Positions 1-11,472 of a DNA stretch of 64,000 nt are shown here, one piece after another. Each line of letters opens with the position of its first letter. The stretch's first letter is position 1. The stretch covers positions 2,646,207 through 2,710,206 of the forward strand of contig OX465283.1 in the NCBI GenBank assembly GCA_949987705.1, in the 5' to 3' direction. The position numbers and the translations under genes were made by a program. This stretch comes from Thereva unica (Eukaryota > Arthropoda > Insecta > Diptera > Therevidae). The notes beneath the pieces were generated by a model. The model searched no databases. It was not told the DNA's origin and saw only the letters and a list, made by a program, of their open reading frames with translations.

Positions 1-783
1 CGTGGGAAACTTGTGCGGTTTATAATTCATACTGCGGTATGCCAGTCGGGATTTTAGTGCGATGACTCAGAACCTTTTCGGGGAATTTATTGTTTGTATA
101 TTGATTTTTAAGAAGGATTTATTATTAGTATGCTACTAGCTAAGTGGCTGCTCACATTCATGGATCACGTAGCTTTGAGGAATTCGGAATTTCGTTTCAC
201 TATATTACGGCTGGCCGTTTCGTTTTAAAGTAGATAGCCGTTAGGGATTGGCGTTGAAAGCGTCTTAAACCGAAAATGTTTTAGCGTCGTTCCAGCAATT
301 CAAATGGTTTTAACGGGGGAATCAGTATCCAAACTCGAATAAAGCTCTAGCTAGATCATAATCAGCCAATAAAAATGACTCAATATAGCAGCTCAAGTCG
401 TAAAAATGGAATCCACTAACTTGGCCCACCAAAAACGAAATACGAGCATAGAACCGTGGATATAAATGTAATCTGCAAGTCGTAATCTCATTCATAAAGT
501 CAGTTTTGTTGAAACAGCGGCCCAATATGGATTTTACAAAAATGAAAAAAAATCCCCTAAAAGTATGCAAAAACTTGTCGTTGCCGGAATCTATGGATCC
601 TCCCTCCGAATAGAAAAGAAGAAGATAACCGGTCCACAGTGACGCTACGTCGTTAATAGATTAGATTATGCCTTTATTTGTGTAGAAGCTTAGACCCTAC
701 GGAGGTGACGACAAAGACTCAAACCAAAATTTACTCGCTGAAAACGGTTGCAAAAATGATCGTGGTTGATATGAAGAACGTCC
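1..783. other. No recognisable gene
   Basis: I see no coding region, RNA gene or clear repeat here. A short minus-strand open frame at 322-570 has no recognisable motif and looks like chance. The interval ends where the frame of a LINE reverse transcriptase tail becomes readable at 784. Confidence 0.6.
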
Positions 784-1287
784 AAAGAATTTAACAGCAC
801 CCTGATCACTAAACACCTTTACATTTCCCTTGTCAGACCTTTACTTGAATATGGGTCCCAGGTTTGGTCTCCTCACTATTCTTCGCATGTTGGAAAAATT
901 GAGTCGGTTCAACGTAGGTTCGTTCGATTCGCATTGAATCACCTTCCCTGGGAAGACCCTTTAATTCTTCCACCATATGAATACCGACTTAAGTTACTCA
1001 ACTTAAACACTCTCCACAAGCGTCGTGAGGTGGCCGATGTTGTTTTCGTCCACCAGCTTCTTAATGGACGTGTCGACTCAGGTTTTCTAAGGCGCCGTGC
1101 GTCGTTTAGAGAGAGCCGATACAATCTGAGAGGACCACCGCTCTTACACATCAACTCCTCTAACACCAATTATGGCCGATTTGAGCCTGTTAATCGCATG
1201 TTCATTAATGTAAATAAAAATATTAATGTTTTTAGCGTGAGCACTAACAAAGACCTGCTTAAAAGGAGTCTATTTGTTGTCTCATGA
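784..1287 (+). pseudogene. Non-LTR retrotransposon RT C-terminal fragment (jockey/CR1-like)
   Basis: One open frame from 784 to the TGA at 1285-1287 encodes the C-terminal region after the RT palm. It reads HLYISLVRPLLEYGSQVWSP, then a KIESVQRRFVRFAL motif and a ...LHKRREVADVVFVHQLLNG... stretch. These are hallmarks of the thumb and connection region of jockey/CR1-type LINE polymerases. The catalytic palm (YADD) and the endonuclease are missing, so this is a 5'-truncated, dead copy; 5' truncation is normal for LINEs. The frame opens without an ATG at 784; the first Met is at 934. The fragment is followed by its own 3' tail (see 1373-1538). The family is clear; the exact clade is not. Confidence 0.85.
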
Positions 1288-1372
1288 CTGTTTATGTGTT
1301 TCGCATGCAATTTTTATTGGTACTCAATCTTTTATGTTTGCATGTCTCAGCTGAGCCACGGCAGTGGTAAAT

Positions 1373-1538
1373 ATTTCTCAGCCCTGCTGGGAAGTGCGCC
1401 TTCTGCGTTAGAAGGGAAACTCTATATATGTATATATATACATATATATATATTTATATATGTATGTGTGTGTATGTATATATATATAGATTTTCATGCT
1501 TAGCTGAAAAGTGCGCCTTCTGTGCTAGAAGGGTTAAC
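1373..1538. repeat. Duplicated LINE 3' tail flanking a (TA)n/(TG)n microsatellite
   Basis: A 25-base unit beginning AAGTGCGCCTTCTG and ending TAGAAGGG occurs at 1392-1416 and again at 1509-1533 with two differences. Between the copies lies a TA/TG-rich simple repeat (about 1423-1488). The unit sits just downstream of the LINE stop codon, so I read it as the 3'UTR end of that element, repeated around the expanded microsatellite. Confidence 0.7.
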
Positions 1539-1639
1539 TCTTGAAGAACCTATTGATATCATGTATTACCAAACTCTACACGATTGGTCCGTTGGGTCTG
1601 CCTGTCGGATAGCATATTGCAAAATAGGTTCGGTCCACA

Positions 1640-3340
1640 CTACACTCTTCTTCTTTCTCTCTTCGATTCGTTAGCTGACGGTCCGAGCGGGACGTCCCAG
1701 TAACGGATACGTTGGCTGTCGGTGCTGCTGGGTCTCCAACTCCATTCAAGATTAGTTTCCATTCTCGACGATTCTTGACGACGTCTCGAGCCTCGATGAT
1801 TGATAATCGTTGATTCTTTAAGTCGTCCTCGATATTCTTTAGCCAGGTTTTCAGTGTCTGCTGATCCCATCTTTGTCTAACTATCTCATTTCGAAGGCGA
1901 TCACGGAGTGAGACACTGAGAATGTGCCTCAAGTATCGCATTTGGAAGATCTCGAGCTTGTGACGCCCGTCGATGCCACGTTCTTCTCCTGAACCAATGA
2001 TCCCAAATATTTGAAGATCAGAACCTGTTCTATTTGGGTTCCATCGAGGTAAACACTGGCTCTCGATCCGTCCGTTGTGAGCACTGGTCTTCTTCACATT
2101 TATTTTTAACCCGGGCGATGCGGAAAATGTCATATAAGACGTCGCGTCGGTGGCTTCGGCATCTGTGTTGGCTATCCCCGGCGAACATCAAGTCGATTAC
2201 TAAGTTGTTGTCGTCGTATCGAACTCCGCGTCGACCATAGAATGCTTCACGCACTTTCGCGTCGATTACAACGTAGAAGTGAAGTGACGAATCGACGTCC
2301 ACTTGTCGAACACCTGTTTGAATCGGGAACTCCTAGAATAAGTCGCTTCGAATACGAACGCTGCTGATTGAACCATCTTTAGACGCTTGGAAAAGTTAGA
2401 TGATTTCCAATGGCACGTGTTGGAATTCCAAAAGCTTTCCACAAAGTGTTCCAATCGATACGATTGAAAGCGGATTTGAAATCGATGAAAACGACGACAG
2501 ATTCGTTCGTAACTATTTCTTTCTTTTATTATCTGACGGAGTGCGCATATTTGATCAATACATCCTCGATATGGTCCAAGCCCAAATACATATTGGGCGT
2601 TTTGAAGCGCGCACTATTGAAATGAGCGTTTTAAGAATCAAAGAATTCCTATAAGTACGACGCTAGCTTTTGACTAACAATTACACTACCAACACCCGCA
2701 AAACGCAACGCCGAGCGCTCAATATGGGCAAGGCCTAAATCCCACTTATTCTTTTCGGCCCGATTTTTTGATGTTGTCGTTTGTTGATGTTATTTTTCCA
2801 TTTAACCGCCGAATTATCTGGTACAGCGTCCGGGACTCATGCCTAGACGCCGTTTCTTCCATGTCGGTCGAAAACGTTATTCCAGTATAGGCTTCTCGTT
2901 CCAATTTCAATTTCTGTCGAACTTCTTTGTTCAATCGTTTGTATTGCTGGAAATCGACGTGTTTTATCGTTTCCGCTGATCGACGAGGTCTAGACAGCTG
3001 TCCGAGATCCATGGCTACGACCGTTTTCGGATAGGTGGACACAACTCCATTGCATACCCCCCAATAGACTCTGATAATTGCCTTTTTTCTACATCGATAT
3101 CGTCCGGTATTGCGAGTGCCGTGATGCCATTTGAAACTCTCGCCCCATGGCCGGGTCCCAATTCTTGTTGGCTGGTGGTGGACCGTTTTCTTCGCTCGTT
3201 GTAATCGCATCTTTAATTTCGCTCGAACAAGATAATGGTCCGATCCACAATCGGGTCCACGCATTGCACGTACGTCTTTGAGCGTCGATCGGAATCTTGC
3301 GTTGATCAAAACGTAGTCTAACATCACCGAGTCGTTGAGA
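1640..3340 (-). pseudogene. RTE-like LINE remnant (endonuclease C-terminus plus RT), frameshifted
   Basis: Reading leftwards on the minus strand, 3327-2746 encodes the end of an apurinic-type endonuclease (LDYVLINARFRS, then CGSDHYLVRAKLKMRL, the usual SDH active-site region) and a linker. Around 2500-2430 another frame gives an RT segment (VVVFIDFKSAF, DWNTLWKAFGIP). Further on come fragments of the palm (VRYDDNNLVIDLMFAGDS, where YADD would be), IFKYLGSLV and the C-terminal RRxLR... region. At least three frames are needed, so it is dead. The element ends near 1640 in an AAG-rich tail (TCTTCTTC on the plus strand). The same 3' end occurs at 43330-43425, which defines it as a family. Confidence 0.85.
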
Positions 3341-4048
3341 TTAGCCCATAGGAGACCACGATGTCAAGCTAGGTATCCCACAAGATCTAAGGTCACTCCT
3401 AGTACACTGCCCGATACTTACCTAAACGTGCTTTTAACCAACTAGTTTAATAGAAACGGCGCCATACAGTGCGCGTATTGTTTCCCCTGGATCCGCGCGA
3501 TTTGCCGACCTTTTGCGGCCTCAGTAGCTTACGGTTTAAGACTTGCTACGACCATCACAGAAGTTCATGGTTCGATTTCACGCAACGCCATACGTTTTCA
3601 GCTGTCCACTTCTTCCGTTCAGATAATCCTCCTTCCTTGTCGTCCCTCTTTACAACGATTCTCTGGCCGCTTTCTGTTCAACGGTGTACTCTAGATATAA
3701 CAGTCGACAGTGCAATGGCTCTCACCTCTGAGCTTCTAGTCTTCCACATAAAAGGAAAGGTACACAAAAGACAAACCCATTGAAGATTTTCCACTTCCAA
3801 CTAAACGCTCGTTCATACGCGCAATTATGAAATTAAAATCTCCCATGCTGAATCACAACCGTTCATAAGAGATCAAAATCTTTCCGCGTACAAAATTAAG
3901 AAACCCCCCAGGAATTAACTCCGGCAACGACGACGACACAAAACAATCTGATAACGAAACCTACCCACCCACGCACCAGCCGCCATCATTGCGTTACCTG
4001 GTACTCCTCCGCACCTGAAACAAATTCCCAGCCGCCACCACTACTTAC
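3341..4048. other. No recognisable gene (intron or intergenic)
   Basis: A 104-codon plus-strand open frame (3469-3783) has no motif I recognise and no splice context. The interval lies downstream of the 40-codon exon at 4168-4049 of the coiled-coil gene, so it is probably that gene's next intron. Confidence 0.5.
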
Positions 4049-4168
4049 CAATCGACTTATTTCAGTTTTGGCAGATTTTGATATTTGAGTCAATCGGATT
4101 TCATAAGAATCTTTCATTTGACGAATGTCTGAAGTCTGGCGGCGCCGTCGTTCAGCCTCCTTGCAAAT
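4049..4168 (-). CDS. JAKMIP-like coiled-coil gene, third visible coding exon
   Basis: A 120-base (40-codon) exon on the minus strand. It is bounded by an acceptor with a T-rich run ending TTTTCAG just before 4168 and a consensus donor GTAAGT at 4048-4043. It starts and ends in phase 0, matching the phase-0 donor of the exon at 24773-24548. It encodes ICKEAERRRRQ, then DIRQMKDSYEIRLTQISK and ...EISRL, a charged helical coiled-coil segment. Joined to the previous exon it gives QEILALKEANRVLEEKIQ followed by ICKEAE, which resembles the QEIL-LK-A...DLR..Y..H...I....ER.IRRL stretch of vertebrate JAKMIP proteins as I recall them. The intervening intron would be about 20.4 kb and contains two other genes. 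Later exons must lie left of the window. Confidence 0.65.
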
Positions 4169-5916
4169 CTGAAAATCGAAAAAAATCGTATGGAGACAGG
4201 AGATCGAAAACTTATGATAACGACCAGCCAGCAGCCAACCAACAAAGTCAAACATAGGCGCTATTATTACACATGCCGAAAGCAGCAGCGGGCCCAGCAT
4301 GCCATTGAGCCCAGTTGACAATAATCCATTACAGTTCGTCGCATTGCTTATGGTCGGCACACACACAAAACATGGCGGCTGCACGCAAGCAAATGCAAAA
4401 TGGCAGATTTGATTTAAGGAAACGATCAAAAGTCATGCGAGTTGGTTAATTTGGAAAGAGGAGAGCTTAGGCTCGGCTGTGTTAAGTAGCATGCAAAAAC
4501 ATTGTAATTGGGGGCGAGTAATGCTGGGGTGTTTATGGCGGATTGGAGCTTCTTTAAAATGGAAGCCTTCGGACTACAGAAATGCTTTGGGTTGACCCTG
4601 TGTGATGAGAACTTTAAAATTTGTGTTTTTTTTGTTTTTAAATTAGACCTTTTTTGGTTAATGTTGTTGAAGTGAACATGCAAAAAGTGAGAAGTATTGA
4701 GTCAAGGCTGTGTGAGGTGATGTTGAGGTAGATTTGATTAAGATTAAACTAATTATGAAATTGCGACGAAGAATTGAAAAAGTTGCACCAAAAGCTGAAA
4801 CAAGAAAGAATTTATAACTAAACTACTCATGTTGTTGCTCAACCCCCTCCCCTCTGCATTCCAATAAATTCATACTCGTCTGACGAAGGACTCGTCGATA
4901 GACTCCTTTGATCCCTTACCCATAGTTTCAGTTCGTTTCCACGGCTGTGGCAGTCCATATCTATCGATTAATGTGATTTGCTTCATTTTAAGAGGCATAG
5001 TACTCATTGGAGAGGTACACACGTGTATTGAGCCAATTGTTGCCGTTCGGGTTTTATAACATACTCCTAACCCACACGGGTATTCTTTCACCGCGAGTAA
5101 CTTTCTTTCTCGTATTATGGGGAGAGATCGGATCTTCGAAAATGACGCCTTCGGAAATGATGCCTTCCACTTCCCACTCCCAATCTCCCACAAGATTTCA
5201 AGTGGTAACGCTGTTTACTGTGAATAGTTGCTAGGCAATACATCACCGAAAGGAAGAGAACGAATGCAATAGGTTAGAGAGCTTAGAAAGACTTCCAAGC
5301 CAAGATGTAAAGTTACCATTTGATTCTCCTCTAGGCACCGGGCGCACCTAGTTGAATAATACCTTATTCTTATTATTCATAGGACTTCTATGCACCAATT
5401 TGGTGACCCTTGCCGATAACTCTTGGATGAAGCACCCAGAACGCTGAAGGTACGCGCCTAGATTGAACAACTCTAAACAATTCTTAGCTTAGAGCATCTT
5501 AACATGGATAAAGAATTGTTGAGTCGTGAGAGAGGTTGTCAGACACTTGTTGGATTGATATCAAGACACTGCACCATGAATTACCACTTATGGAGGATAG
5601 GGGAAGGACGGAGAGTCGCCCCTGCGCGCTTCACCTTAAGGACATCGTGCCTCGACTTCATGTTCTCTGTTAGTTCCTCGTTACATCACCAACAATCAAA
5701 TGTAAGCGACAAGTCACTAGGCAGGCTGCTGATCCTGTTCAACCGATTTGGCCTACAAATATTAGTTATATCGGTGTAACACAATAGGCGAACTGAAGTG
5801 ACCGTCTCAGTTCTAACGCCCAACACTTTTTACAACACTTCCCATCTTTCCCTTTAACTTCTCTCTATTAAAAAACCGGTTCGACAGCAGCTGAAGGAAT
5901 ACCCGTGTGCCCCTGT
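4169..5916. other. Intronic sequence with one unrecognised minus-strand ORF
   Basis: This is the left end of the proposed 20.4 kb intron. A 107-codon minus-strand ORF (5193-4870) reads as plausible protein with basic and proline residues (ITLIDRYGLPQPWKRTE near its end). I do not recognise a family, and it may be a transposon fragment. The stretch 5240-5916 shows nothing. Confidence 0.35.
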
Positions 5917-6128
5917 CCATTGACCCGTGGGTCGAGCCACATGCAAACTCTTTTTAAAATAAGCAATCCTATCTTAATCTTTCTACTCTTTCTACTCTAC
6001 TCTCTACTTCTATTGACAGATACTAAAATTTTCCCCTGCGAGTTCAAACAAAACTATTACTTTAATGTAGAAAGATTTACAGAGGCTCACTGGTTTTAAA
6101 ACGTGTGGCTCGACTCACGGGTCAATGG
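5917..6128. mobile_element. MITE-like element with 24-bp terminal inverted repeats
   Basis: The left arm 5917-5940 begins CCATTGACCCGTGGGTCGAG. The right arm 6105-6128 is its reverse complement with one mismatch. The 164-base interior is AT-rich and does not encode a transposase. The size and paired arms fit a MITE. I cannot identify a convincing target-site duplication, so the superfamily is open. Confidence 0.7.
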
Positions 6129-7440
6129 GTTTTTGAAAGTTAAATTTTTAAGTTACCAATTTTCCTGAGTATTTACCACCATTCTGCTTGTGTGTTTACC
6201 GACGAAAATTATGACAGCAAGAGACTCTCTTCATTCCATTTCGGCCCAAATGGACGGCACAACAAAAATCTGATATCGGTTAACTGAAGCCTTGTGAAGC
6301 CTACATGAAATTTTATTTTCTATACCGCTGTCACTTGTTAAAATTCCCACCAAACCCTTTCGAACTACTTGAAACTCCAAAATTTACCCGATTGTAATTT
6401 TTAATCAATATCAGGAGTCTGCATATACCTCACAATGTAACATCATCTTCGCACATAGGGATAGATTAGGACTGACATAACGTAATCATAAATAATGCAG
6501 GATGTATTGCTGAAACGGACAAAACGCCCGGCTGTGGATAGACAAACAAAAAATCGTATGATGGAGGCCGCTAGGGCGTTTTGAAATTTTTTTGGTATAG
6601 GTTGGTATACGTTCACATGAAACAGTGATTTTTGCCTTTAGTAAGGATTCTAGGCCATAAAAAAAGAGGGGAACGAGAGAGCTGACGAATTAAGAAGAGA
6701 GGGTTCAAACAAGGATGCCTATTCAGTAGAACTCTCTATCAATACGGTTAAAAGATATATTTACCCACAGTTCCTATCCTTGGCCAAGATGTAACGAGCC
6801 ACAATTCGTTACTAGAAGAATCCGTCTCCAAAATTTCATTCTGCAAATATTAAATATATTTTTCTCTCTTTGAAAGCAGAAAGCTTCTTTACAAAAGCTC
6901 CTCAGGGGAAAAAGCTTTTCCGCCAGGTTATATAACAAGCTTATCCATCATTCTGAGGGCAGTTCTTTATCGGACTCGTTCCGAAGAAGTCATCTTCTCC
7001 GGTCCTAGTAGACCGTGTCGAGGTGTGAACCGACAATGTCTCCCGCCATGTAGTGTAAGTAACTTGCATTGGTAGAATTTATTAAGAACTATGTAAAGAA
7101 GTCATGGAGGTATGGAATAGGTATTTGTATAGAATTAAGAAAATAATGTTAGTAAGTAAGATACCCCAGTAAATAAGAGAAATATTATTTTGGATGAAGG
7201 TGTTTGGTCTCAATAATCCCAGGCTACTCCCGACAACCCTAGGAGGATTAGAGAACCACTTTTTTTTGTGATAGACTAGAGGCTTAGGGAAAGCCCCTTT
7301 GTACTGTTCGTCAATCTATTTTTTCGTATAGAGTATGTCGAATAGCAGCTCTAGTCGGAAGATAGAGAGAAGAAAGAGAGACAGAGAGAAAAGAGAAGGA
7401 GCTGCCACAACCTAGCCGCGATATTTTATTCCCCTTACTC
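6129..7440. other. No recognisable gene; purine-rich run
   Basis: AT-rich non-coding sequence. The only structure seen is a GA-rich simple-sequence run at about 7363-7400. No splice-bounded open frame is convincing. Confidence 0.5.
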
Positions 7441-7574
7441 CCAACAATCTTGCGACTCTGGCATCGGGGCATCGAGAAACAACTCACTGGAGTGTTATGC
7501 CTCCTGAAACGAGTTGAATCTCATCAACCAACCGATGACATGCGCTTGGTGGAGCGGAGAAGGACTAGCGAAAG

Positions 7575-7728
7575 TTATGACAGGAGGAATCAGGAATGTA
7601 AAGAGGGGAGAAGAAAGAAGGGAAGTTATATGGGTGGGAAAGTGGAAAAGGCGAAGGACCGTGGGGCCGGCCGGGATTCGAACCCCGGACCTCTTACCCT
7701 TACCCCTAGACTACCGAGGCCCCCGAAA
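7575..7728 (-). mobile_element. tRNA-derived SINE, minus strand
   Basis: Read on the minus strand, a polymerase III A-box-like GGTAGTCTAGGGGTAAG (7715-7699) is followed by a near-perfect B box GGTTCGAATCC (about 7684-7673). A body then runs through CACGGTCCTTCGCCTTTTCC into a pyrimidine-rich stretch. The same order and body recur at 46631-46800 on the plus strand, with a decayed third copy at 9261-9330. This supports an interspersed SINE family rather than a lone tRNA gene. The T-stem is intact but the acceptor stem does not pair, so it is not a functional tRNA. Confidence 0.8.
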
Positions 7729-7744
7729 TACCATTACAAAGAGA

Positions 7745-7893
7745 ACATGGCCGCCCTATGCCGTAGCTGTAATGAATCTATTGTGCACTTCGTGAACAAA
7801 TGTCCGGCACTAGACAGGGCCAGTCACAGTTCATTTGGCAGCCACATACTGAACGACCTTAAGGATCCAGCAGCAGGGCACCAAACGAACTAG
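7745..7893 (+). pseudogene. LINE C-terminal zinc-knuckle tail (R1/I/LOA-like)
   Basis: The frame ending at 7893 encodes MAALCRSCNESIVHFVNKCP followed by ALDRASHSSFGS. The CxxC...H...C pattern is typical of the extreme C-terminus, after RNase H or RT, of I/R1/LOA-type LINE polyproteins. Everything upstream is missing; the SINE at 7575-7728 sits directly upstream. It is a 5'-truncated fragment. Confidence 0.65.
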
Positions 7894-7899
7894 GCCAGT

Positions 7900-8837
7900 T
7901 CTTGAATGCTACGAAATGATCGAAAATGAGTGGTATCAAAAAGCGCTAAAATGATAATTGGAGTTCAGCACAGAGTCAGAGGCCTCGCCACTTCAACCAA
8001 TCAACCAACCAAGATGTGGCTGACGACCATTCCCACTTCTGACCTCCTCCACAAATTCCTACGAACAGTGTAATCATCGTCACATGGATTTCTCGAGCTA
8101 TATTTGAATTTCTGGTTATTTTTTGTAGACAGTGTTTGTATACACTTCCTAATTATAGCTTGACACGGGCACGATTACGCGCCCTGCCATCTTCTGCAAT
8201 AATTCAGCCCAGGGTCGCTGTGGCCTATTTACCCGCCACACTCAGCGCGAAACACTCTGCCCCAATATTAAATATCATTCCATACACGAACCGACTTACT
8301 TCCGCTTCCACATTTATGCCGCCATTAACAAACTACCAAACCTCAGTAAACAAATGTGTTTTCCCGCATACGAGCTTGATAACAGCTCCACAAAAGCGAC
8401 GATGACGACCCACCCTGTAACCTTTCCCTTCTGCCCGGCGTTAGTTTGCAGCATTCTTGAGCAAACATTTCCAGTTCAGTATTTTCCTTTTTAACGAGTT
8501 TTTGAGCAATTATCGAAATTGAACTGTCCTTTTTGCATAAACACCAACTGTGGAAAGGTCTGTTTGTCCACCTTACATACCATCGTCCAGCTCTCGACCG
8601 TTGCTGGTCATTCATGTCGATGGGTCGATTGAGTCCACAGAGGAGCTGTAAAATGCCACAGCACCAACAATGATGCCATTAGAGGATTAAAATATCCTTT
8701 CGCCCATTCGATAAAAGGGTTGGCCTAGGCCAAAGTCACGCCAGTTGCTCAAATGAGGATCAGTGGTGAAATTGTTCGTGATAAATCCTGGTCTACTTTC
8801 GGTGGTCAGAGATACTATGTAAATTTTTAAAGGTGAA
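7900..8837. other. Upstream region of the ionotropic receptor gene; no other gene seen
   Basis: Short open frames on both strands (for example 8343-8615 minus) lack motifs and splice context. The last part, up to 8837, should hold the receptor promoter and 5'UTR, but I cannot place a TATA box or initiator with confidence. Confidence 0.45.
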
Positions 8838-9100
8838 ATGTTGAGGAGTTTTTCAATTTTTATAATTTTCGCAGTCAACGTTGGTTTGGTGGAGTTGAGT
8901 GGGCACAAGTTTGATTTGGTGCCAGTGGATGGCCAGTTGCCTCTGGAGAGTGAATTGTTAACGAATGAGTTTTTGCGGATTTTGTGCGATTTTGAGTCGT
9001 CGGTGATTTATTTGTATTTTGAATTGGACACAACTGATGAATTCGCGACAAAACTGCTGCGGGGACTAAATACTTGTGACACAGCTATGATGGTGCTGAA
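8838..9100 (+). CDS. Ionotropic receptor gene, exon 1 (signal peptide)
   Basis: The exon starts at ATG 8838 with MLRSFSIFIIFAVNVG, a clear hydrophobic signal peptide of about 20 residues. It runs for 87 codons plus two bases (AA) to the donor GTAAGT at 9101. Those two bases join the first base of exon 2 at 12534 to make AAA (Lys) and keep the frame into the long receptor exon. The join gives a 629-residue protein, a normal length for insect IRs. The exon encodes the signal peptide and the start of the extracellular N-terminal region (LLTNEFLRILCDFESS). The phase fit is direct evidence from the sequence; expression is unknown. Confidence 0.85.
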
Positions 9101-9260
9101 GTAAGTTGAGAGTTAACTCGAGAGCAGGGCATGTACCTGAACGAATCCCAAGAGTTACCCCAAATTGTTTTTCTTTTATTAATGTGGAACAACCAAGCTT
9201 AGGAATCACCCGTTGCACTACCAATCTGCCGCTGTTCAGATCTAGTAGTAGGTTTCGGCA

Positions 9261-9330
9261 TCGACAGCCGAGGTATCAAGGCGCCCGACTACCATCTCAG
9301 AGATCTGTGATTCATATCGTTGCACCCCTT
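9261..9330 (+). mobile_element. Degenerate tRNA-derived SINE copy
   Basis: The stretch GAGGTATCAAGGCGCCCGAC, then ACCATCTCAGAGATCTGTGA and TTCATATCG, aligns by eye with the tRNA-like head of the SINE at 46641-46700 (GGTAGCC...AAGGCGTCCGGCTACTATCCCAGAGG...TTCGTATC). The B box has decayed and the body is not recognisable. Confidence 0.55.
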
Positions 9331-9569
9331 AAGAAATCCCAGGCCTTGAGATGATTATTTGGTGATTTGCTTTTCCCGTTTAAAGCACTGGGCCTGAACG
9401 TCATACTACCACGTCCTTCCAACTTACATTTTAGTAATACCATGGCTAGTGGTCTTGTGACGAACTGGCGAGATATAGGCGAACCCTATAGCGACCGCTT
9501 TTCACATGAGCCGTAGCACCAGTACGGAGGAGAGTAGGACGGAGCCTTGGCAGTTCGACGAGGGCCCTT

Positions 9570-10143
9570 CCTGTAGTTTTCTATTCGAATGGCCTTTTCG
9601 CGGGTCAGTGTTAATTGACTCGTACTCCACAGCAGTCGTCAAGTGGCGCGTTTGGCTGGCCGATGGCGGCTAAACAATGGAAGGGCTATTATGGCAAAAA
9701 CTTTGTGTAGGATTTAGTCATATCTTAAGGCCCCCTTTCACCCACAGGTCGACGGGAGGCCGTAGTCTGAAAGTTTGTGCCTTGAAGCCAAGTTTCACCA
9801 CACACTTCCGCAGTCGCCAACTGGAAGGCCTCATCCCTCAGTCAGACTCAGTATTATGTGGCCTTCATCGGGCCGTGCCTGCCGACGGGGCCTGAAAGGC
9901 CACGGCCTGCCGGCGGCCTGTAAGTAAATGTGTATCTTTGGAGAAACGTGGAGGAGAAACATGTTGGAAATGTGGAGGAGAAACATGTTTTACTTAGTTT
10001 AAACCAGTTTTCTAGCAATTTTACACTGTTTCTTGAGGAAAAAAAGTTACGTGATATTTGCCGAGACCCCACCCTCTCTCCCACCTGAGATGTGGCTCGA
10101 CCTCCTCCCTCCCCCTAAACGCCTCAATTAATCGACAACCCCT
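9570..10143. repeat. Dispersed repeat family Y, copy 1
   Basis: A non-coding repeat shared with 39075-40115 and 47560-48420. The shared order is an ATTCGAATGGC...TTTCGCG left part, a GTAGGATTTAG...ATCTTAAGGC block, a GC-rich inverted pair (CACAGGTCG...GGCCGTAG near 9743 against GGCCACGGCCTGCCGGCGG near 9900), then GGAGAAACATGTTTTACTTA, TTTTACACTGTTTCTTGAGG and a right end AAACGCCTCA...CGACAACCCC. No ORF is shared, so it is probably a non-autonomous element. The superfamily is not identified. Confidence 0.7.
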
Positions 10144-10240
10144 CACTAGACATTTTGGTGTATCCAACTTTACCAACGCCTCAACGCTCTTGCTCCACTG
10201 CGCAGTGTTGAAAGCATTTATCACGTCAACGGTTATCATT
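10144..10240 (-). pseudogene. LINE reverse transcriptase fragment (R1/I-like)
   Basis: The minus-strand frame reads MITVDVINAFNTAQWSKSVE, matching the DVxNAFN(S)xxW motif at RT block A in R1/I-clade LINEs. Only about 32 codons remain before the family Y repeat cuts it off at about 10143. Confidence 0.6.
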
Positions 10241-11472
10241 CCGCAGGTTTTATTGGAGCCCTTTGTGGCGCTGTTGGTGTGTTTTTTTTTTTGCCATACA
10301 GTTTTGTTTTGAACGTCGGAAGTGATAGATCACATCAAAGAAGTAAAAATCTACAATTGCTTCCTTCTGTACCTGTGAGACATCTGCGTCATTCACGTTT
10401 ACTGCGGGCAAGCTGTCCGTGTCCACGTTCTGTGAGAACAGAGTCTTTTTTGTCCGTTTCTTGCCTCTCTCTATTCCATCAGGAGCTCCTTGAATTCCGG
10501 CTGGTGCTGCTTTCACGACTTTTTGCCCTTTTGCAAGTCTACCAACGCTCCTCAATCTCGTGGTTCCACCAGAAGTTCGGCGGAGTCTTCGTAGTTTTGA
10601 GCTTTGTGACATGGAGGCGACTGTGATGCGTGCGACATTTTCATTAGCGCATCCTGTCTGATCAGTGTTCTCCTGCAGGATTATCTCTTTTAACAGCTCC
10701 TCATCGAGCTTCTTCTGAGCCCATCCCGTATTTATGGCGTGATTTTGTTGCCCCTTTTCCCTGTCGGATTACCTCGTTCCCAAGGACCGTTAGGCACTAC
10801 TCACACGGGGAAGCTCAAATCTCGGAGCGACTGCAATACTCGGCGCCTAAGAGACCCATCATATGTAATCAGATGGCGGCGCTCATACGGGGATACTCCA
10901 GTTGCGGATATTCGTCAACTGAGCCACCAACAGTTCTCTGTCCTTGCAACCTGCACTAGTATCTTTCAAGCTTGACAGACCATGAACCTCGAATTCCAAG
11001 GATGTAAGATTGGTAGCCTCGGAGTTTTCATTGATAGCCAAGCCGCGCCTATCGTTCAAGACAAAAAAGCCGACTACCTAGGTTCAAACGCAAGATCCAT
11101 TGTCCACCTCCCTGAGCACCCTCCAGACTCCTATAAACCTATCCTGACCTCTAATCCTTTCTTTGGACCAAACTGTCTACTAGACACTGGGATCTCACTC
11201 TTAAGGCCGTATACATCTGCGAAGGTAACCCTAAGTTTTAAGTTTTAACATGAACCTAGGCTAACCCCTCACAAAATCCAAGAATCGCCATGTGTAAAAT
11301 AACGTGTGTGAGGTCCCCGCAAACAATTTCGCGGAAGCTCGCTTTCTCGAGTCATTTTCGATTCGAAAACTACTCGAGAACTGCTTGCGAGAGGAAAAAG
11401 AAATAGACTCAAAACGCAACATGAAAGCTTTCCTGGGTGATTGGTTTCTCCTCAACATGTTTGGAAAAGTTT

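Noticed and set aside
1421..1503. A repeat array resembling CRISPR
   Set aside because: It is a simple TA/TG microsatellite in a eukaryotic genome, with no spaced repeats.
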